8,730 bases of DNA from Peptococcaceae bacterium UBA7185 (GTDB lineage: Bacteria; Bacillota; Peptococcia; Peptococcales; Peptococcaceae). Below the pieces are notes generated by a model. The model saw nothing but the letters and a program-made list of their open reading frames with translations. It had not been told where the DNA came from and searched no databases. The stretch lies in assembly GCA_002491065.1 (NCBI GenBank), contig DKVF01000096.1, forward strand, positions 7,859 to 16,588. The letters run 5' to 3'. The translations under genes were made by a program, and so were the position numbers. Numbering within the stretch: position 1 is the stretch's first letter; each line of letters opens with the position of its first letter. Positions 1 through 7,745 of this stretch are shown piece after piece.

Positions 1-26
1 GATTTTATCTTTAGGAGGAATTTCCC

Positions 27-1037
27 ATGAAAACATCTATGATGAAAAAAATCTTATCTGCCGCTTTATGCACCTCTATGTTTTTTGGTCTTACCGCCTG
101 CGGCAACAACACCCAACAGCAATCCGACGCTGACGGAGAGAAATTAAAGGTCGGAATTGTGCAACTCATTGACAACGGCGCTTTCGAAGACATGCGCGAC
201 GGCTTTATTCAAGAATTACAGGATAAAGGCTACGGGGAAGATAAAGTAGAAATCATCTACAAAAATGCCCAGGGTGATGCCACAAACCTGAACACCATTT
301 GTCAGGAAATGGTGGACAGTCAGGTGGACTTGGTGGCAACCATTGCCACACCGGCCTCCCAGGCCATGGTTGCTATGGAAAGTGATGTTCCCATCGTATT
401 TATCTCTGTGAGCAATCCAATCGGCGCCGGACTGCTCACCACCATGGAACAGCCGGATAAGAATGCCACCGGCACTTCCAATGCCATTCCCATCGAGGAT
501 ATCTTTGCGCTGTCTGACGACCTTACACCGGGCATGCAGACTTATGGACTTTTATACTGCACCAACGAGGTAAATTCTGTGACCACCATTGAAAACGCCA
601 AAAACTATCTGGATGAAAAGGGACTCCAATATGTGGAGCAGATTGTGACCAATTCTTCCGAAGTACAGCAAGCAGCCCAGGCTCTTGTCGGCAATGTGGA
701 CGCCATCTTTGTACCTAATGACAGCGTGATTCAGGCCGCTATGCCTCTGGTAGCGGAAGTGGCGCGCGATGCCAAGATTCCAATCTATGGCAGCTCTGCA
801 GTCATGGTCAACTCTGGCGCCTTTGCCACGGTTGCCATCACGGACACAGAAATCGGTATGATTTCCGCAGATATGGCCATTGCCCACTTTGAGGGAAAAG
901 AAATGGCTGAGATTCCTGCATTGGTTGTACCAGCCAACGCCATTGTGGTCAACGAAGATACCGCGGAGGCGTTGGGCGTTACCCTCTCCGATGAGCAGAA
1001 AGCTGACATTACCTTTGTAAGAGATAGTGCCAACTAA
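27..1037 (+). CDS. ABC transporter substrate-binding lipoprotein, TrpX-like (ABC_sub_bind family)
   Basis: Extracytoplasmic solute-binding protein of 336 aa that would capture a small ligand and pass it to the permease and ATPase encoded just downstream. The N-terminus is a lipoprotein signal: basic residues MMKK (5-8), a hydrophobic stretch, then a lipobox LTAC with the lipidated Cys at residue 25, followed by a polar linker rich in N, Q and D. The mature domain starts near LKVGIVQLIDN (40-50). It shows the hallmarks of the ABC_sub_bind (PF04392) family: VATIATPASQAM (103-114), VPIVFISVSNPIGAGL (121-136), the FVPNDS segment (228-233), and IPIYGSSAVMVNSGA (251-265). Start chosen at 27 because AGGAGG (13-18) lies 8 nt upstream; later Mets at 39 and 42 are less well placed. 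Relatives include tryptophan-binding TrpX, but the ligand cannot be deduced here. The promoter lies off the left edge. Confidence 0.9.
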   Translation: MKTSMMKKILSAALCTSMFFGLTACGNNTQQQSDADGEKLKVGIVQLIDNGAFEDMRDGFIQELQDKGYGEDKVEIIYKNAQGDATNLNTICQEMVDSQVDLVATIATPASQAMVAMESDVPIVFISVSNPIGAGLLTTMEQPDKNATGTSNAIPIEDIFALSDDLTPGMQTYGLLYCTNEVNSVTTIENAKNYLDEKGLQYVEQIVTNSSEVQQAAQALVGNVDAIFVPNDSVIQAAMPLVAEVARDAKIPIYGSSAVMVNSGAFATVAITDTEIGMISADMAIAHFEGKEMAEIPALVVPANAIVVNEDTAEALGVTLSDEQKADITFVRDSAN

Positions 1038-1107
1038 AAATCATCACAACATACGCAAAATTCGGGACGCCATTCCCCGGTATCTATAGGCAAAGGAGTT
1101 TTATATT

Positions 1108-2031
1108 ATGGTAATCTTGCTTGGTTCTTTGCAATTGGGCATTCTTTACGGGATGTTGGCCTTAGGAGTCTACATCACCTTCCGTATTATGAATGTGCCC
1201 GATTTAACTGCGGAAGGCAGTTTCACATTGGGGCTGGCTTTGTCGGCAGCGTTGACCATCGCCGGTCATCCGCTGCTGGGTCTTGGCGCTGCACTCTTAG
1301 CCGGTGCAGCTGCCGGCTGTGTGACAGGGCTTTTGCATACCAAATTAGGAATCCATCCCATTCTGTCCGGTATCCTAACCATGAGCGGCCTGTATTCGGT
1401 AAATCTGTTGGCTATGGGCAACAGCTCCAACCTTTCCCTGATCAACAGCACAAGTATCTTCAAGATGGTGGGCACACTGCTGCCCTTTTTAGACAAAGAC
1501 ATGGTAAAGCTGCTGGTGGCGCTGTGTTTTACCGCTCTTTGTGCGCTGTTACTTATTTTATTTTTTAAAACCCATATTGGACTGTGTATTCGTGCCACAG
1601 GAGACAACGAAGATATGGTACGCGCCTCTTCCATCCATGTAGACAATACAAAAATTCTGGCGTTAGCCATCAGCAATGCCATCATTGCCTGCACCGGCGC
1701 GCTGATTGCCCAATACCAGAGTTTTGCTGATATCAACTCCGGCGTCGGCATTTTAGTGGTAGGTTTAGCCTCTGTCATTATCGGTGAGGTGTTGCTGAGC
1801 CGCCGCACCCTGACGGGAAATTTTCTGGCTGTGCTCTTAGGTGCCATCATCTACCGCTTCATCATCGCACTGGCTACCAAATACACCATTTTGCCCGCCT
1901 ATATGCTGAAGCTGGTGTCGGCTTGCATCGTAGCCTTTGCCTTATCTCTGCCCGCCATGCAAAAATCACTGGCTATGTATAAAACACGGAAGGAGGCGCA
2001 AAAGCATGCTGCAGCTGAAACAAATTTCTAA
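1108..2031 (+). CDS. ABC transporter permease, TrpY-like (BPD_transp_2 family)
   Basis: Integral membrane subunit of the importer, 307 aa and highly hydrophobic, with roughly eight to nine predicted membrane segments. The segment FRIMNVPDLTAEGSFTLG (25-42) is characteristic of the permeases that accompany ABC_sub_bind binding proteins. A cytoplasmic coupling-type loop, IRATGDNEDMVRASSI (about 161-176), follows the pattern of branched-chain-type (BPD_transp_2) permeases. The C-terminus is a short charged cytoplasmic tail (KTRKEAQKHAAAE). A ribosome site AAAGGAG (1092-1098) precedes the ATG by 9 nt. It lies 70 nt after the binding-protein gene and overlaps the ATPase gene by 26 nt, which fits one transcript and coupled translation. 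The transported substrate is unknown. Confidence 0.9.
   Translation: MVILLGSLQLGILYGMLALGVYITFRIMNVPDLTAEGSFTLGLALSAALTIAGHPLLGLGAALLAGAAAGCVTGLLHTKLGIHPILSGILTMSGLYSVNLLAMGNSSNLSLINSTSIFKMVGTLLPFLDKDMVKLLVALCFTALCALLLILFFKTHIGLCIRATGDNEDMVRASSIHVDNTKILALAISNAIIACTGALIAQYQSFADINSGVGILVVGLASVIIGEVLLSRRTLTGNFLAVLLGAIIYRFIIALATKYTILPAYMLKLVSACIVAFALSLPAMQKSLAMYKTRKEAQKHAAAETNF
1991..1996 (+). promoter_or_regulatory. Ribosome binding site that fixes the ATPase start
   Basis: AGGAGG lies 9 nt before the ATG at 2006, inside the 3' end of the permease gene. It supports 2006 as the true start over the in-frame ATG at 1937, whose extra 23 residues simply read the permease tail in another frame and do not resemble an ABC ATPase N-terminus. 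Confidence 0.8.
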
Positions 2032-2800
2032 AACCTTTTCCAAAAGCACACCCAACGAGCATCGCGCCTTGCAGCAGGTAAATCTGACATTGGAGGACGG
2101 CGATTTTGTCACTGTTGTAGGCTCCAACGGTGCCGGAAAGTCCACCCTATTCAACGTCATCTGTGGCAACTTTTTCCCTGACGCCGGTACTGTTTCCATT
2201 GACGGAAAGGACATCACCTGGATGCCAGAGCACAAACGCGCCTCTTTTATTGGCCGTGTGTTTCAGGACCCCATGCGGGGCACTGCTCCCAATCTGACCA
2301 TTGAGGAAAATCTGGCCCTTGCCTACTCGCGCAGCAAACGAGGACCATTGCATTTCGCGCTGAACAAGAAAGACTCTGCATTTTTTCGCGAATCACTGGC
2401 CCGCTACGATATGGGGCTGGAAAATCGCATGGATACCAAGGTGGGGCTTTTGTCCGGCGGACAGCGTCAGGTGGTCACGCTGTTAATGTGTACTCTGGTA
2501 CCGCCCAAACTATTGCTTTTAGACGAACACACCGCCGCCCTGGACCCTGCCACCTCGGAAAAGATTATGTCCATCACCAATGAGATTGTCTCCCAGCATC
2601 ATCTCACCACAATGATGATTACCCATAATCTCAATGCAGCACTGCAAACAGGGAACCGCACCATCATGATGGACCGCGGACAACTCATTTTGGATATTCA
2701 CGGCAAAGAGCGGGAAACCATGTCCCTTAATGATTTGCTGGAGCTCTATTCCAGCAAAAGCAATCAAGCGCTGGACAACGACCGCATGCTGCTTACATGA
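2006..2800 (+). CDS. ABC transporter ATP-binding protein, TrpZ-like
   Basis: Cytoplasmic ATPase of 264 aa that powers the importer encoded with it. All nucleotide-binding motifs are present: Walker A GSNGAGKST (39-47), Q-loop Gln87 in VFQDP, signature LSGGQRQ (149-155), Walker B LLLLDE (169-174) with catalytic Glu174, D-loop ALD (178-180) and switch His207 in MMITHN. The DEHTAALD form, with His instead of the common Pro after Glu, is typical of the ATPases partnering TrpX/TrpY-type proteins, so it is not a defect. The start at 2006 is set by the AGGAGG at 1991-1996. The gene overlaps the permease stop by 26 nt and is the last gene of the operon; a strong hairpin follows 28 nt after the stop codon. 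Confidence 0.92.
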   Translation: MLQLKQISKTFSKSTPNEHRALQQVNLTLEDGDFVTVVGSNGAGKSTLFNVICGNFFPDAGTVSIDGKDITWMPEHKRASFIGRVFQDPMRGTAPNLTIEENLALAYSRSKRGPLHFALNKKDSAFFRESLARYDMGLENRMDTKVGLLSGGQRQVVTLLMCTLVPPKLLLLDEHTAALDPATSEKIMSITNEIVSQHHLTTMMITHNLNAALQTGNRTIMMDRGQLILDIHGKERETMSLNDLLELYSSKSNQALDNDRMLLT

Positions 2801-2828
2801 AAAAATAGTTTTTTACGGCAGCATACAA

Positions 2829-2894
2829 ACAAAAAGAGACTACGTAGCGGGGAATCCATCTTTTCTGATTCCTCACTGCGCAGTCTCTTTTTGT
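2829..2894. terminator. Long hairpin, probable bidirectional terminator
   Basis: Two 28-nt arms, 2829-2856 and 2867-2894, form an inverted repeat around a 10-nt loop (2857-2866). Twenty-four of 28 positions pair perfectly. The remaining four are G-U wobbles on one strand or the other. The outer stem is ACAAAAAGAGACT against AGTCTCTTTTTGT, so a T-rich run ends the hairpin on the + strand and an equivalent run ends it on the - strand. It sits between the ATPase stop (2800) and the convergent PDE1 stop (2917), the expected place for a shared terminator. Confidence 0.85.
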
Positions 2895-2916
2895 CTTAAC
2901 GTTTCTTTATAGAATT

Positions 2917-4899
2917 TTATTTCAGCGCCTGATAGAGTACGCCGCCTTCTACGCCATTGGGCATTTCTTTCGAGCCAAACAAATGGCAGAGCGTCGGTGT
3001 CACATCCACCTCCTGCACATCCCGTGGAATGATATAATTTTCTTTGATTCCCGGTCCAGCCATCATAAACATACATTTCAGCGAAGTGCCTAAAATTTCA
3101 CAGTTGCTGAAAGAGTTCCCTTGATCACGAGTAAATTTAGGCTCCAACATGAAGAAGATATCGCCCAAGCCTTCTTCTGAAGCATCATTCAAACCCAATA
3201 CTGCCATCTCGCTGCGGCGCATAGCCATGCTGATTACCCGTTCGCCATGCACAGGATCCCGATACGCATACAGATCACTGATAATTTTGGTCACCAATTC
3301 ATCCAAATCCGCCGGATCAACAATACCTTGCGGATCACGGCCTTTCAGGTTCACATAAATATAACTGCTGCGCTGGGCAATAGCCGTGGTGTGTTCCCAG
3401 TCGATTTCTAACGTCCCATTCACTACTTTTGTCTTGGTATACCCCAGTTCTTCCATGAGACCTACATTCAGTCCCCAGGCGTCACCGATCTTCGGCGTGT
3501 CATAATCGGGATATTTTATCAGTCCACCATGATCCGACACTACCATGATGGCTACAGCCTGATCCAGCCATTTCAGCATACGACCTACATATTCATCGGC
3601 GATAGCATAGAAACGCTCCAGACATTCCTTGTTGAATTCATGAGTTGGGAACTGTGGCAACGTGTGATCCAGATACAGGTGGTTGGCAAAATCAATGATA
3701 TGCAAACCATGGAATGCTGCATCCCATTCATAGTTATCCAAAATATAATCAATGGTATCCATGGACCATTTGAAAGCCCTTTCGCCGCAGTCGGCCATGA
3801 TGGCCATCTTGTCCACCTCTTCATGGGACATATTTGACAACAGCAGCGGCACCCCGAATTTGTCGTACAATTCTTTTTTCAAGCTTGCCGGCTGCGCATA
3901 GCAGTCATCATCAGCACTGAGTGCATAGCTGTAGTACATGGTTAAACTGCTAGCATCCTCTGCAAGGGTAGCTACTTTGATATGATAGCCAACCCGTTCT
4001 TTTTTGTCACCGCCCAAACTGAACTCATCCATCACATTTTCCATCCAATTGCCCACCGTAGCTTCGCCCAGCAGCACTTCCTGTTTTTTATCTCTGTAGA
4101 GCTGTACCCGATTATAGTGTATATCATCGTCCGCTGTAATCAACACATAACGGCGCGTGCGGCCTGTATTTATCACAATCACTGTTTCCATAGCGTTGGC
4201 TGGCGCATTGGCCCAGCCGCTGGACGGTTTGATTGGAGCCTTTACTAAGTCATATTTACCGCCGATATTGTCATCTTCTCCGCCTTCATTGCCGATAATC
4301 TGATTGCGTTCTGCAGGCATCGTCGGCTTGAACTCCAGTTCCTGAATATCTTCGGTGACAAAGCATTCGGCGCCGCTGTCATTGTTATCATGAGGGATAA
4401 ACTGTAGCGGAAAATCACCAGCCTGACAGTCAATAAATTTTTCGTAATCCACTTTATTCGCCAAAAATGGATGCACACCGGAACCGTCTATCATAATGGT
4501 ATTGGGATTGCGCGGCGGCCAGGAGGTAGACCATCCGTATACAATCACCTTTTTGCCTTCTTCGGCAAAGGTATCCCAGGCGTAATCCACCTTACACAAT
4601 GTGGAGTTGAAGCCCAGAGACAGCTTGCTCAGTTCATCGCCCCGTTTATGATTCCAGAAGTCGGTAATCCCGTGGGTACCAGGCCATGCGCCTGTAGCCA
4701 AGGTGCACCAGCTTGGCGGTGTATACGCAGGCAGTACACCCATCATGCCCATATCCTTTGTCGTCGTCCCTCTCGCTAAAAATTTCTGAAAATTGGGCAG
4801 TTTCCCTTCTGCCAATAATTTTCTGGTATACAGTGGGTCCATTCCATCAATCCCAACCATCATAACCTTTTTCGCTGCGCCAAATCCTTTTTGCATCAT
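2917..4899 (-). CDS. Alkaline-phosphatase-superfamily phosphodiesterase/phosphatase (PDE1)
   Basis: Enzyme of 660 aa in the type I phosphodiesterase/nucleotide pyrophosphatase group (PF01663-like), expected to hydrolyse a phosphate mono- or diester at a two-metal site. There is no signal peptide, so it is probably cytoplasmic. Visible catalytic elements are Asp18 in VGIDGMDP, the candidate nucleophile Thr60 in AYTPPSWCTLATG (58-70) followed by PGTHGI (73-78), Asp403 and His407 in IIDFANH, and Asp456-His457 in VSDHGG. The C-terminal part has NLKGRDPQGIVDPAD (517-531) and AGPGIKE (614-620), shared with PDE2. The usual last metal-binding His upstream of AGPG is not apparent. Between the catalytic halves is a large insert with PIKPSSGWANAP (222-233), also shared with PDE2. 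The start is supported by AGGAGAGGAGA on the - strand just upstream; a second Met codon follows immediately. It is divergent from LTTR1, its likely regulator. Substrate unknown. Confidence 0.85.
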   Translation of the reverse strand: MMQKGFGAAKKVMMVGIDGMDPLYTRKLLAEGKLPNFQKFLARGTTTKDMGMMGVLPAYTPPSWCTLATGAWPGTHGITDFWNHKRGDELSKLSLGFNSTLCKVDYAWDTFAEEGKKVIVYGWSTSWPPRNPNTIMIDGSGVHPFLANKVDYEKFIDCQAGDFPLQFIPHDNNDSGAECFVTEDIQELEFKPTMPAERNQIIGNEGGEDDNIGGKYDLVKAPIKPSSGWANAPANAMETVIVINTGRTRRYVLITADDDIHYNRVQLYRDKKQEVLLGEATVGNWMENVMDEFSLGGDKKERVGYHIKVATLAEDASSLTMYYSYALSADDDCYAQPASLKKELYDKFGVPLLLSNMSHEEVDKMAIMADCGERAFKWSMDTIDYILDNYEWDAAFHGLHIIDFANHLYLDHTLPQFPTHEFNKECLERFYAIADEYVGRMLKWLDQAVAIMVVSDHGGLIKYPDYDTPKIGDAWGLNVGLMEELGYTKTKVVNGTLEIDWEHTTAIAQRSSYIYVNLKGRDPQGIVDPADLDELVTKIISDLYAYRDPVHGERVISMAMRRSEMAVLGLNDASEEGLGDIFFMLEPKFTRDQGNSFSNCEILGTSLKCMFMMAGPGIKENYIIPRDVQEVDVTPTLCHLFGSKEMPNGVEGGVLYQALK

Positions 4900-5116
4900 C
4901 CTAATCTTCTCCTCTCCTGCTTTTCACAAGTTATTTTCTTTCGTTGTCTTTATTATAGCCTCTCGCTTTTTTCGGCGGAACTACCAGAACTTTAGAGAAA
5001 AACAGTCTTTGCTCTTAGAAAAACTTTGAACAAAAAGAGTTTCTGTGTTAAACTGAATATCAGATACCGTTCATCATGAAACTACGGCAGCAATCACGCA
5101 CAAAGGAGGTTTCTGC
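4900..5116. promoter_or_regulatory. Divergent control region between PDE1 and LTTR1
   Basis: 217 bp with no gene. For PDE1 (- strand) a perfect -10, TATAAT, is read from 4957-4952, 53 nt before the start codon; the -35 region is weak, as expected for an activator-dependent promoter. AGTTCTG (- strand, 4991-4985) lies 27 nt upstream of this -10, around position -40 to -46. The same element at the same spacing occurs before PDE2. For LTTR1 a weak possible promoter is TTGAAC (5026-5031) with TAAACT (5049-5054), overlapped by a small palindrome CTGA-ATA-TCAG (5053-5063) that could serve autoregulation. The -10 and palindromes are seen directly; their roles are inferred. Confidence 0.55.
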
Positions 5117-5698
5117 ATGCGCAGCGAGCAGATTCAATATTTTCTGGAAGTAGCCCAGTGTGGCTCCATGTCCGAGGTCGCAGAAAAAAACTTTCTGACC
5201 CAACCAGCTGTCAGCACTGCAATCACCAAGCTGGAAAAAGAACTGGATGTGCAGCTGCTCACCCGCTCCAACCATGGCGTTGTTTTGACCGAAGCAGGCT
5301 GCACTGCCCAGCAGCTCCTTCTGCAAATACAGCAATTAAGCCAGCAACTGTATAATTCTTTAGAGCCTTATCGGACCAAATCGTCCGTCAAAGAAAAACC
5401 TCTCAACATCTGTACCACACTGGAAATTGGAAAATATCTGGTGGACCCCGCCGTCGCCCATTTTCGCCAGCTATATCCCCAGAGTGCTGTTTCCGTGCGG
5501 GAATATGACTTTCTGGATATTCTTTCGGCGGTGGGACAAGGTCAATGTGATAATTGTATTCTAAATGCTTCGTTTGTCCGGCTTATCCCGATTAAAATTC
5601 TTCACTTAAAATCTGATATACAGGCGCGCCCTCGCACTGTGCTGGCATCCGCACGCCACCTAAAACAGCAATCGTCGGCGCTACGTCAATTTGTTTGA
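5117..5698 (+). CDS. LysR-type regulator LTTR1, truncated in its effector domain (probable remnant)
   Basis: 193-aa frame that begins as a normal LysR-type regulator. It has an N-terminal winged helix-turn-helix (residues 3-61: IQYFLEVAQCGSMSEVA, then FLTQPAVSTAITKLEKELDVQLLTR), a linker helix to about 90, and the first effector subdomain from PLNICTT (about 94) to CILNASF. Typical family members are about 290-310 aa. Here recognisable homology stops near residue 157, and residues 159-193 (5591 onward) are the antisense of the 3' end of PDE2, so the second effector subdomain and dimer surface are missing. The start is secure: AAAGGAGGT (5102-5110) precedes the ATG by 6 nt. It is divergent from PDE1, whose regulator it presumably was. 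It could still bind DNA but is unlikely to sense its inducer normally. The stop is TGA. Confidence 0.8.
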   Translation: MRSEQIQYFLEVAQCGSMSEVAEKNFLTQPAVSTAITKLEKELDVQLLTRSNHGVVLTEAGCTAQQLLLQIQQLSQQLYNSLEPYRTKSSVKEKPLNICTTLEIGKYLVDPAVAHFRQLYPQSAVSVREYDFLDILSAVGQGQCDNCILNASFVRLIPIKILHLKSDIQARPRTVLASARHLKQQSSALRQFV

Positions 5699-7649
5699 TC
5701 ACGCGGTCTGTAGTAAAGCCTTCTTTGATACCAGGCCCTGCTGCCACAAAAATAGGCGATACGGAAGTATCCGCATATCCGTACTGAGTTGATAAGGAAT
5801 CGGCGTGAATGATATTATATCCTTCTTCCATAAAGAAGATAATATCACCACATTCCGGACCGCTCATACCCAGCACCAGTGCATCTTTGTTTCTCAGCGC
5901 CATAGAAACCACTCGTTTTCCGGTTTTCTTATCGCGATAATTATACAGATCCGAGATAATCTGATCTTCCAGCTCATATTTATCGGCTGGGTCTACGATG
6001 CCATACGCATAACGGCCCTTTAAGTTCAGATAGATATGCTGGCTGCGGCTGGCAACTGCCAGCGTTTTGCTGAAATCTACTTCCTTGGTATCATTGCCAT
6101 TGGCATCTTTTTTCATCACGGTGTAGCCCAAATCCCGCATAACCGGAACATTGACACTGCTCACTTCACTCAGAATATTTTCATGATGTTCTGTTACAAC
6201 CAAACCATGGTCAGCCGTCACGATGATGGTCCATCCTTCCTCCAAATATGGCAGGAAACGGCCAATGTAATTATCGGTCTGCACATAAACCTGTTCCATT
6301 AATGCCTGATATTTGTTTTCGTCATTGTTCCAATAATCCTGATATTTACCATAATGCCAAAACATATGACCCATGCCGTCTATATTGTGCAGATGAGAGA
6401 AAATGATATCATATTTATTCTCTTTCATTAAGTAAGTCAATGCATCAGCTTGCCACTGACTATAATGATCCCAGATGGGAATCATCATAGTTTCTACAAC
6501 TTTTGCACTCTTTCCGGTGACAACCGGTCTAGCCGGAACATGCCCAACATGCTCTACCACATCTTGATATAGAGATTTTGGATGGAACAGCTCATCCCGA
6601 TTAATTTCCATCGGCGCATTTAAAAACAATTTTATATGGCTTCCATCTTTAGAAATTTCTGCTGCCTGATAATGACGCACACACTCTAAAGTCCGGCCAT
6701 CTTCTGTCTTGATGGTCTCGTTTACATCATATACCATTTTTGCTTCTGGCAATGTTGCATATGGCGCTGCATCCTTTTTGGAATAATAAATGGCAACAGT
6801 GTCATAAATTCCGGCTTCATTTTTCAGAATCAACGCAGGTCTGCGTTCCAAACCTTTGGAGAGCAGAATGTAGAACTCTTTTGCACCTTCCGGCGCATTT
6901 GCCCATCCATTGGCTGGTTTTATCGGAGATAATACTTTATCAAGGGGCAGATTCAATAAGATATTTACTTCTGTATCTTTTTCTGTCAGAACAATATTTT
7001 TGATTCCTTTGCCAGCTTCCGCCCCTATAATAGTATCGCGAAAATTACTTTCGCCTTCTTTTTCTTCTTTACCCATCAGTTCTGCCACATCATCAATAAT
7101 GCACCCAGCACCTGCAGCAATTTTTTCTTTATTATTGGCTTCATAGGTGAGCGCTTCAATCTCTTCACTGGCTTCCACAAATTGTGCCAACCCAATGGTT
7201 GCAATACCGCCATTTACGGTGGAAGGCTGTGTCCCATCTACTACTGACAGATTCGGGCTGTCAGAGGTTGGAGGCCAGCTGGAACCAGGCTAATGCCATA
7301 CCAGTGTCTTTTTACCAGCTTCTGCAAATACATTCCAAAGTTGCTCTGCTTTACATCTTCTGGAATCCAGATTATAGATAACAGAATCAATTTCTGTCGG
7401 ATGCTGTGCAAAGAAATGAGTAATTCCATGGGTGCTTGCGTTGGCACCAGTGGCCAGCGTGGTCCACATTGGCGGTGTAACGGTAGGCATACCGCCCAGC
7501 ATCGTCAAATCTTCTCTGCAGGCCCCTTTTTCAATGTATTTCTTTAAATTTGGCATCAGACCTTTGTCCATGCACCGTTTTGCAAATTTAGGATCGAAAC
7601 CATCGACACCTACTACAGCAATTTTGTTTGTTAATGCTTCTCGTTTCAT
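5592..7649 (-). pseudogene. Second alkaline-phosphatase-superfamily phosphodiesterase (PDE2), interrupted by one in-frame TAG
   Basis: Paralogue of PDE1, 685 codons if the single internal TAG (codon 120) is read through. The N-terminal piece (7649-7290, 119 aa) holds Asp16 in VGVDGFDP and candidate nucleophile Thr58 in TVTPPMWTTLATG, then STHGIT. The remaining 565 codons hold Asp424 and His428 (NIDGMGH), Asp480-His481 (TADHG), PIKPANGWANAP (242-253), NLKGRYAYGIVDPAD and AAGPGIKEG, ending at TAA (5592). PDE1 has Trp123 at the position of the TAG, and the flanks align directly (AGKKTLVWH-stop-PGSSWPP against EGKKVIVYGWSTSWPP), so one G-to-A change from TGG explains it. No frameshift or other stop is seen. 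The downstream piece alone would lack the nucleophile and has no ribosome site. The start at 7649 is set by AGGGAGG. No signal peptide. Divergent from LTTR2. Substrate unknown. Confidence 0.85.
7290..7292 (-). other. In-frame TAG (amber) codon inside PDE2
   Basis: Codon 120 of PDE2 is TAG, in the context CAT TAG CCT. The same frame stays open and family-like for 565 codons beyond it. The aligned residue in PDE1 is Trp123. The genes here with a visible terminal stop use TAA or TGA, never TAG. Confidence 0.9.
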
Positions 7650-7657
7650 TCTTTTTT

Positions 7658-7664
7658 CCTCCCT
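7658..7664 (-). promoter_or_regulatory. Ribosome binding site that fixes the PDE2 start
   Basis: AGGGAGG on the - strand lies 8 nt before the ATG at 7649. It rules out the longer in-frame reading from 7892, whose extra 81 residues cross the promoter region and the start of LTTR2 and look non-coding. Confidence 0.8.
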
Positions 7665-7694
7665 ATATTTTCCTAGTTGCTGTACTTGTTTTCT

Positions 7695-7745
7695 ACAGTT
7701 CTTATTATACATATAAATTATATTTTTCCTATATATCAGAACTGT
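7695..7745. repeat. Inverted repeat flanking the PDE2 -10, candidate LTTR2 operator
   Basis: ACAGTTCT (7695-7702) and AGAACTGT (7738-7745) are perfect 8-nt inverted arms, about 43 bp centre to centre (close to four helical turns). They lie at the predicted transcription start and upstream of the -35 region of PDE2. The right arm contains the element shared with the PDE1 promoter. This arrangement would suit a tetrameric LysR-type regulator, but no direct evidence ties it to LTTR2. Confidence 0.4.

Noticed and set aside
1063..1077. Small hairpin between the binding-protein and permease genes
   Set aside because: Only a four-base stem (GGGA/TCCC) without a T run; too weak to call an attenuator.
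1266..1850. 194-codon open frame antisense to the permease
   Set aside because: It shows no family features and lies wholly within a clear membrane-protein gene; a typical shadow of hydrophobic codon use.
1937..2005. Upstream ATG giving the ATPase 23 extra residues
   Set aside because: The stretch is permease code in another frame, has no ribosome site, and the ATG at 2006 has AGGAGG at ideal spacing and starts a normal ABC ATPase N-terminus.
4793..5029. Small + strand frame upstream of LTTR1
   Set aside because: It begins antisense to PDE1 and runs through its promoter; no ribosome site or recognisable protein features.
5591..5695. LTTR1 tail residues (VLASARHLKQQSS) resembling the LysR effector-domain segment around 'HPLA'
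   Set aside because: The opposite strand encodes the conserved PDE2 C-terminus (DVAPTIAVLGG, VYQILSEEF), matching PDE1, so the similarity is most likely coincidence.
7188..7190. Restart of translation at TTG inside PDE2 after the TAG
   Set aside because: No ribosome site precedes it, and the resulting protein would lack the first metal ligand and the nucleophile.
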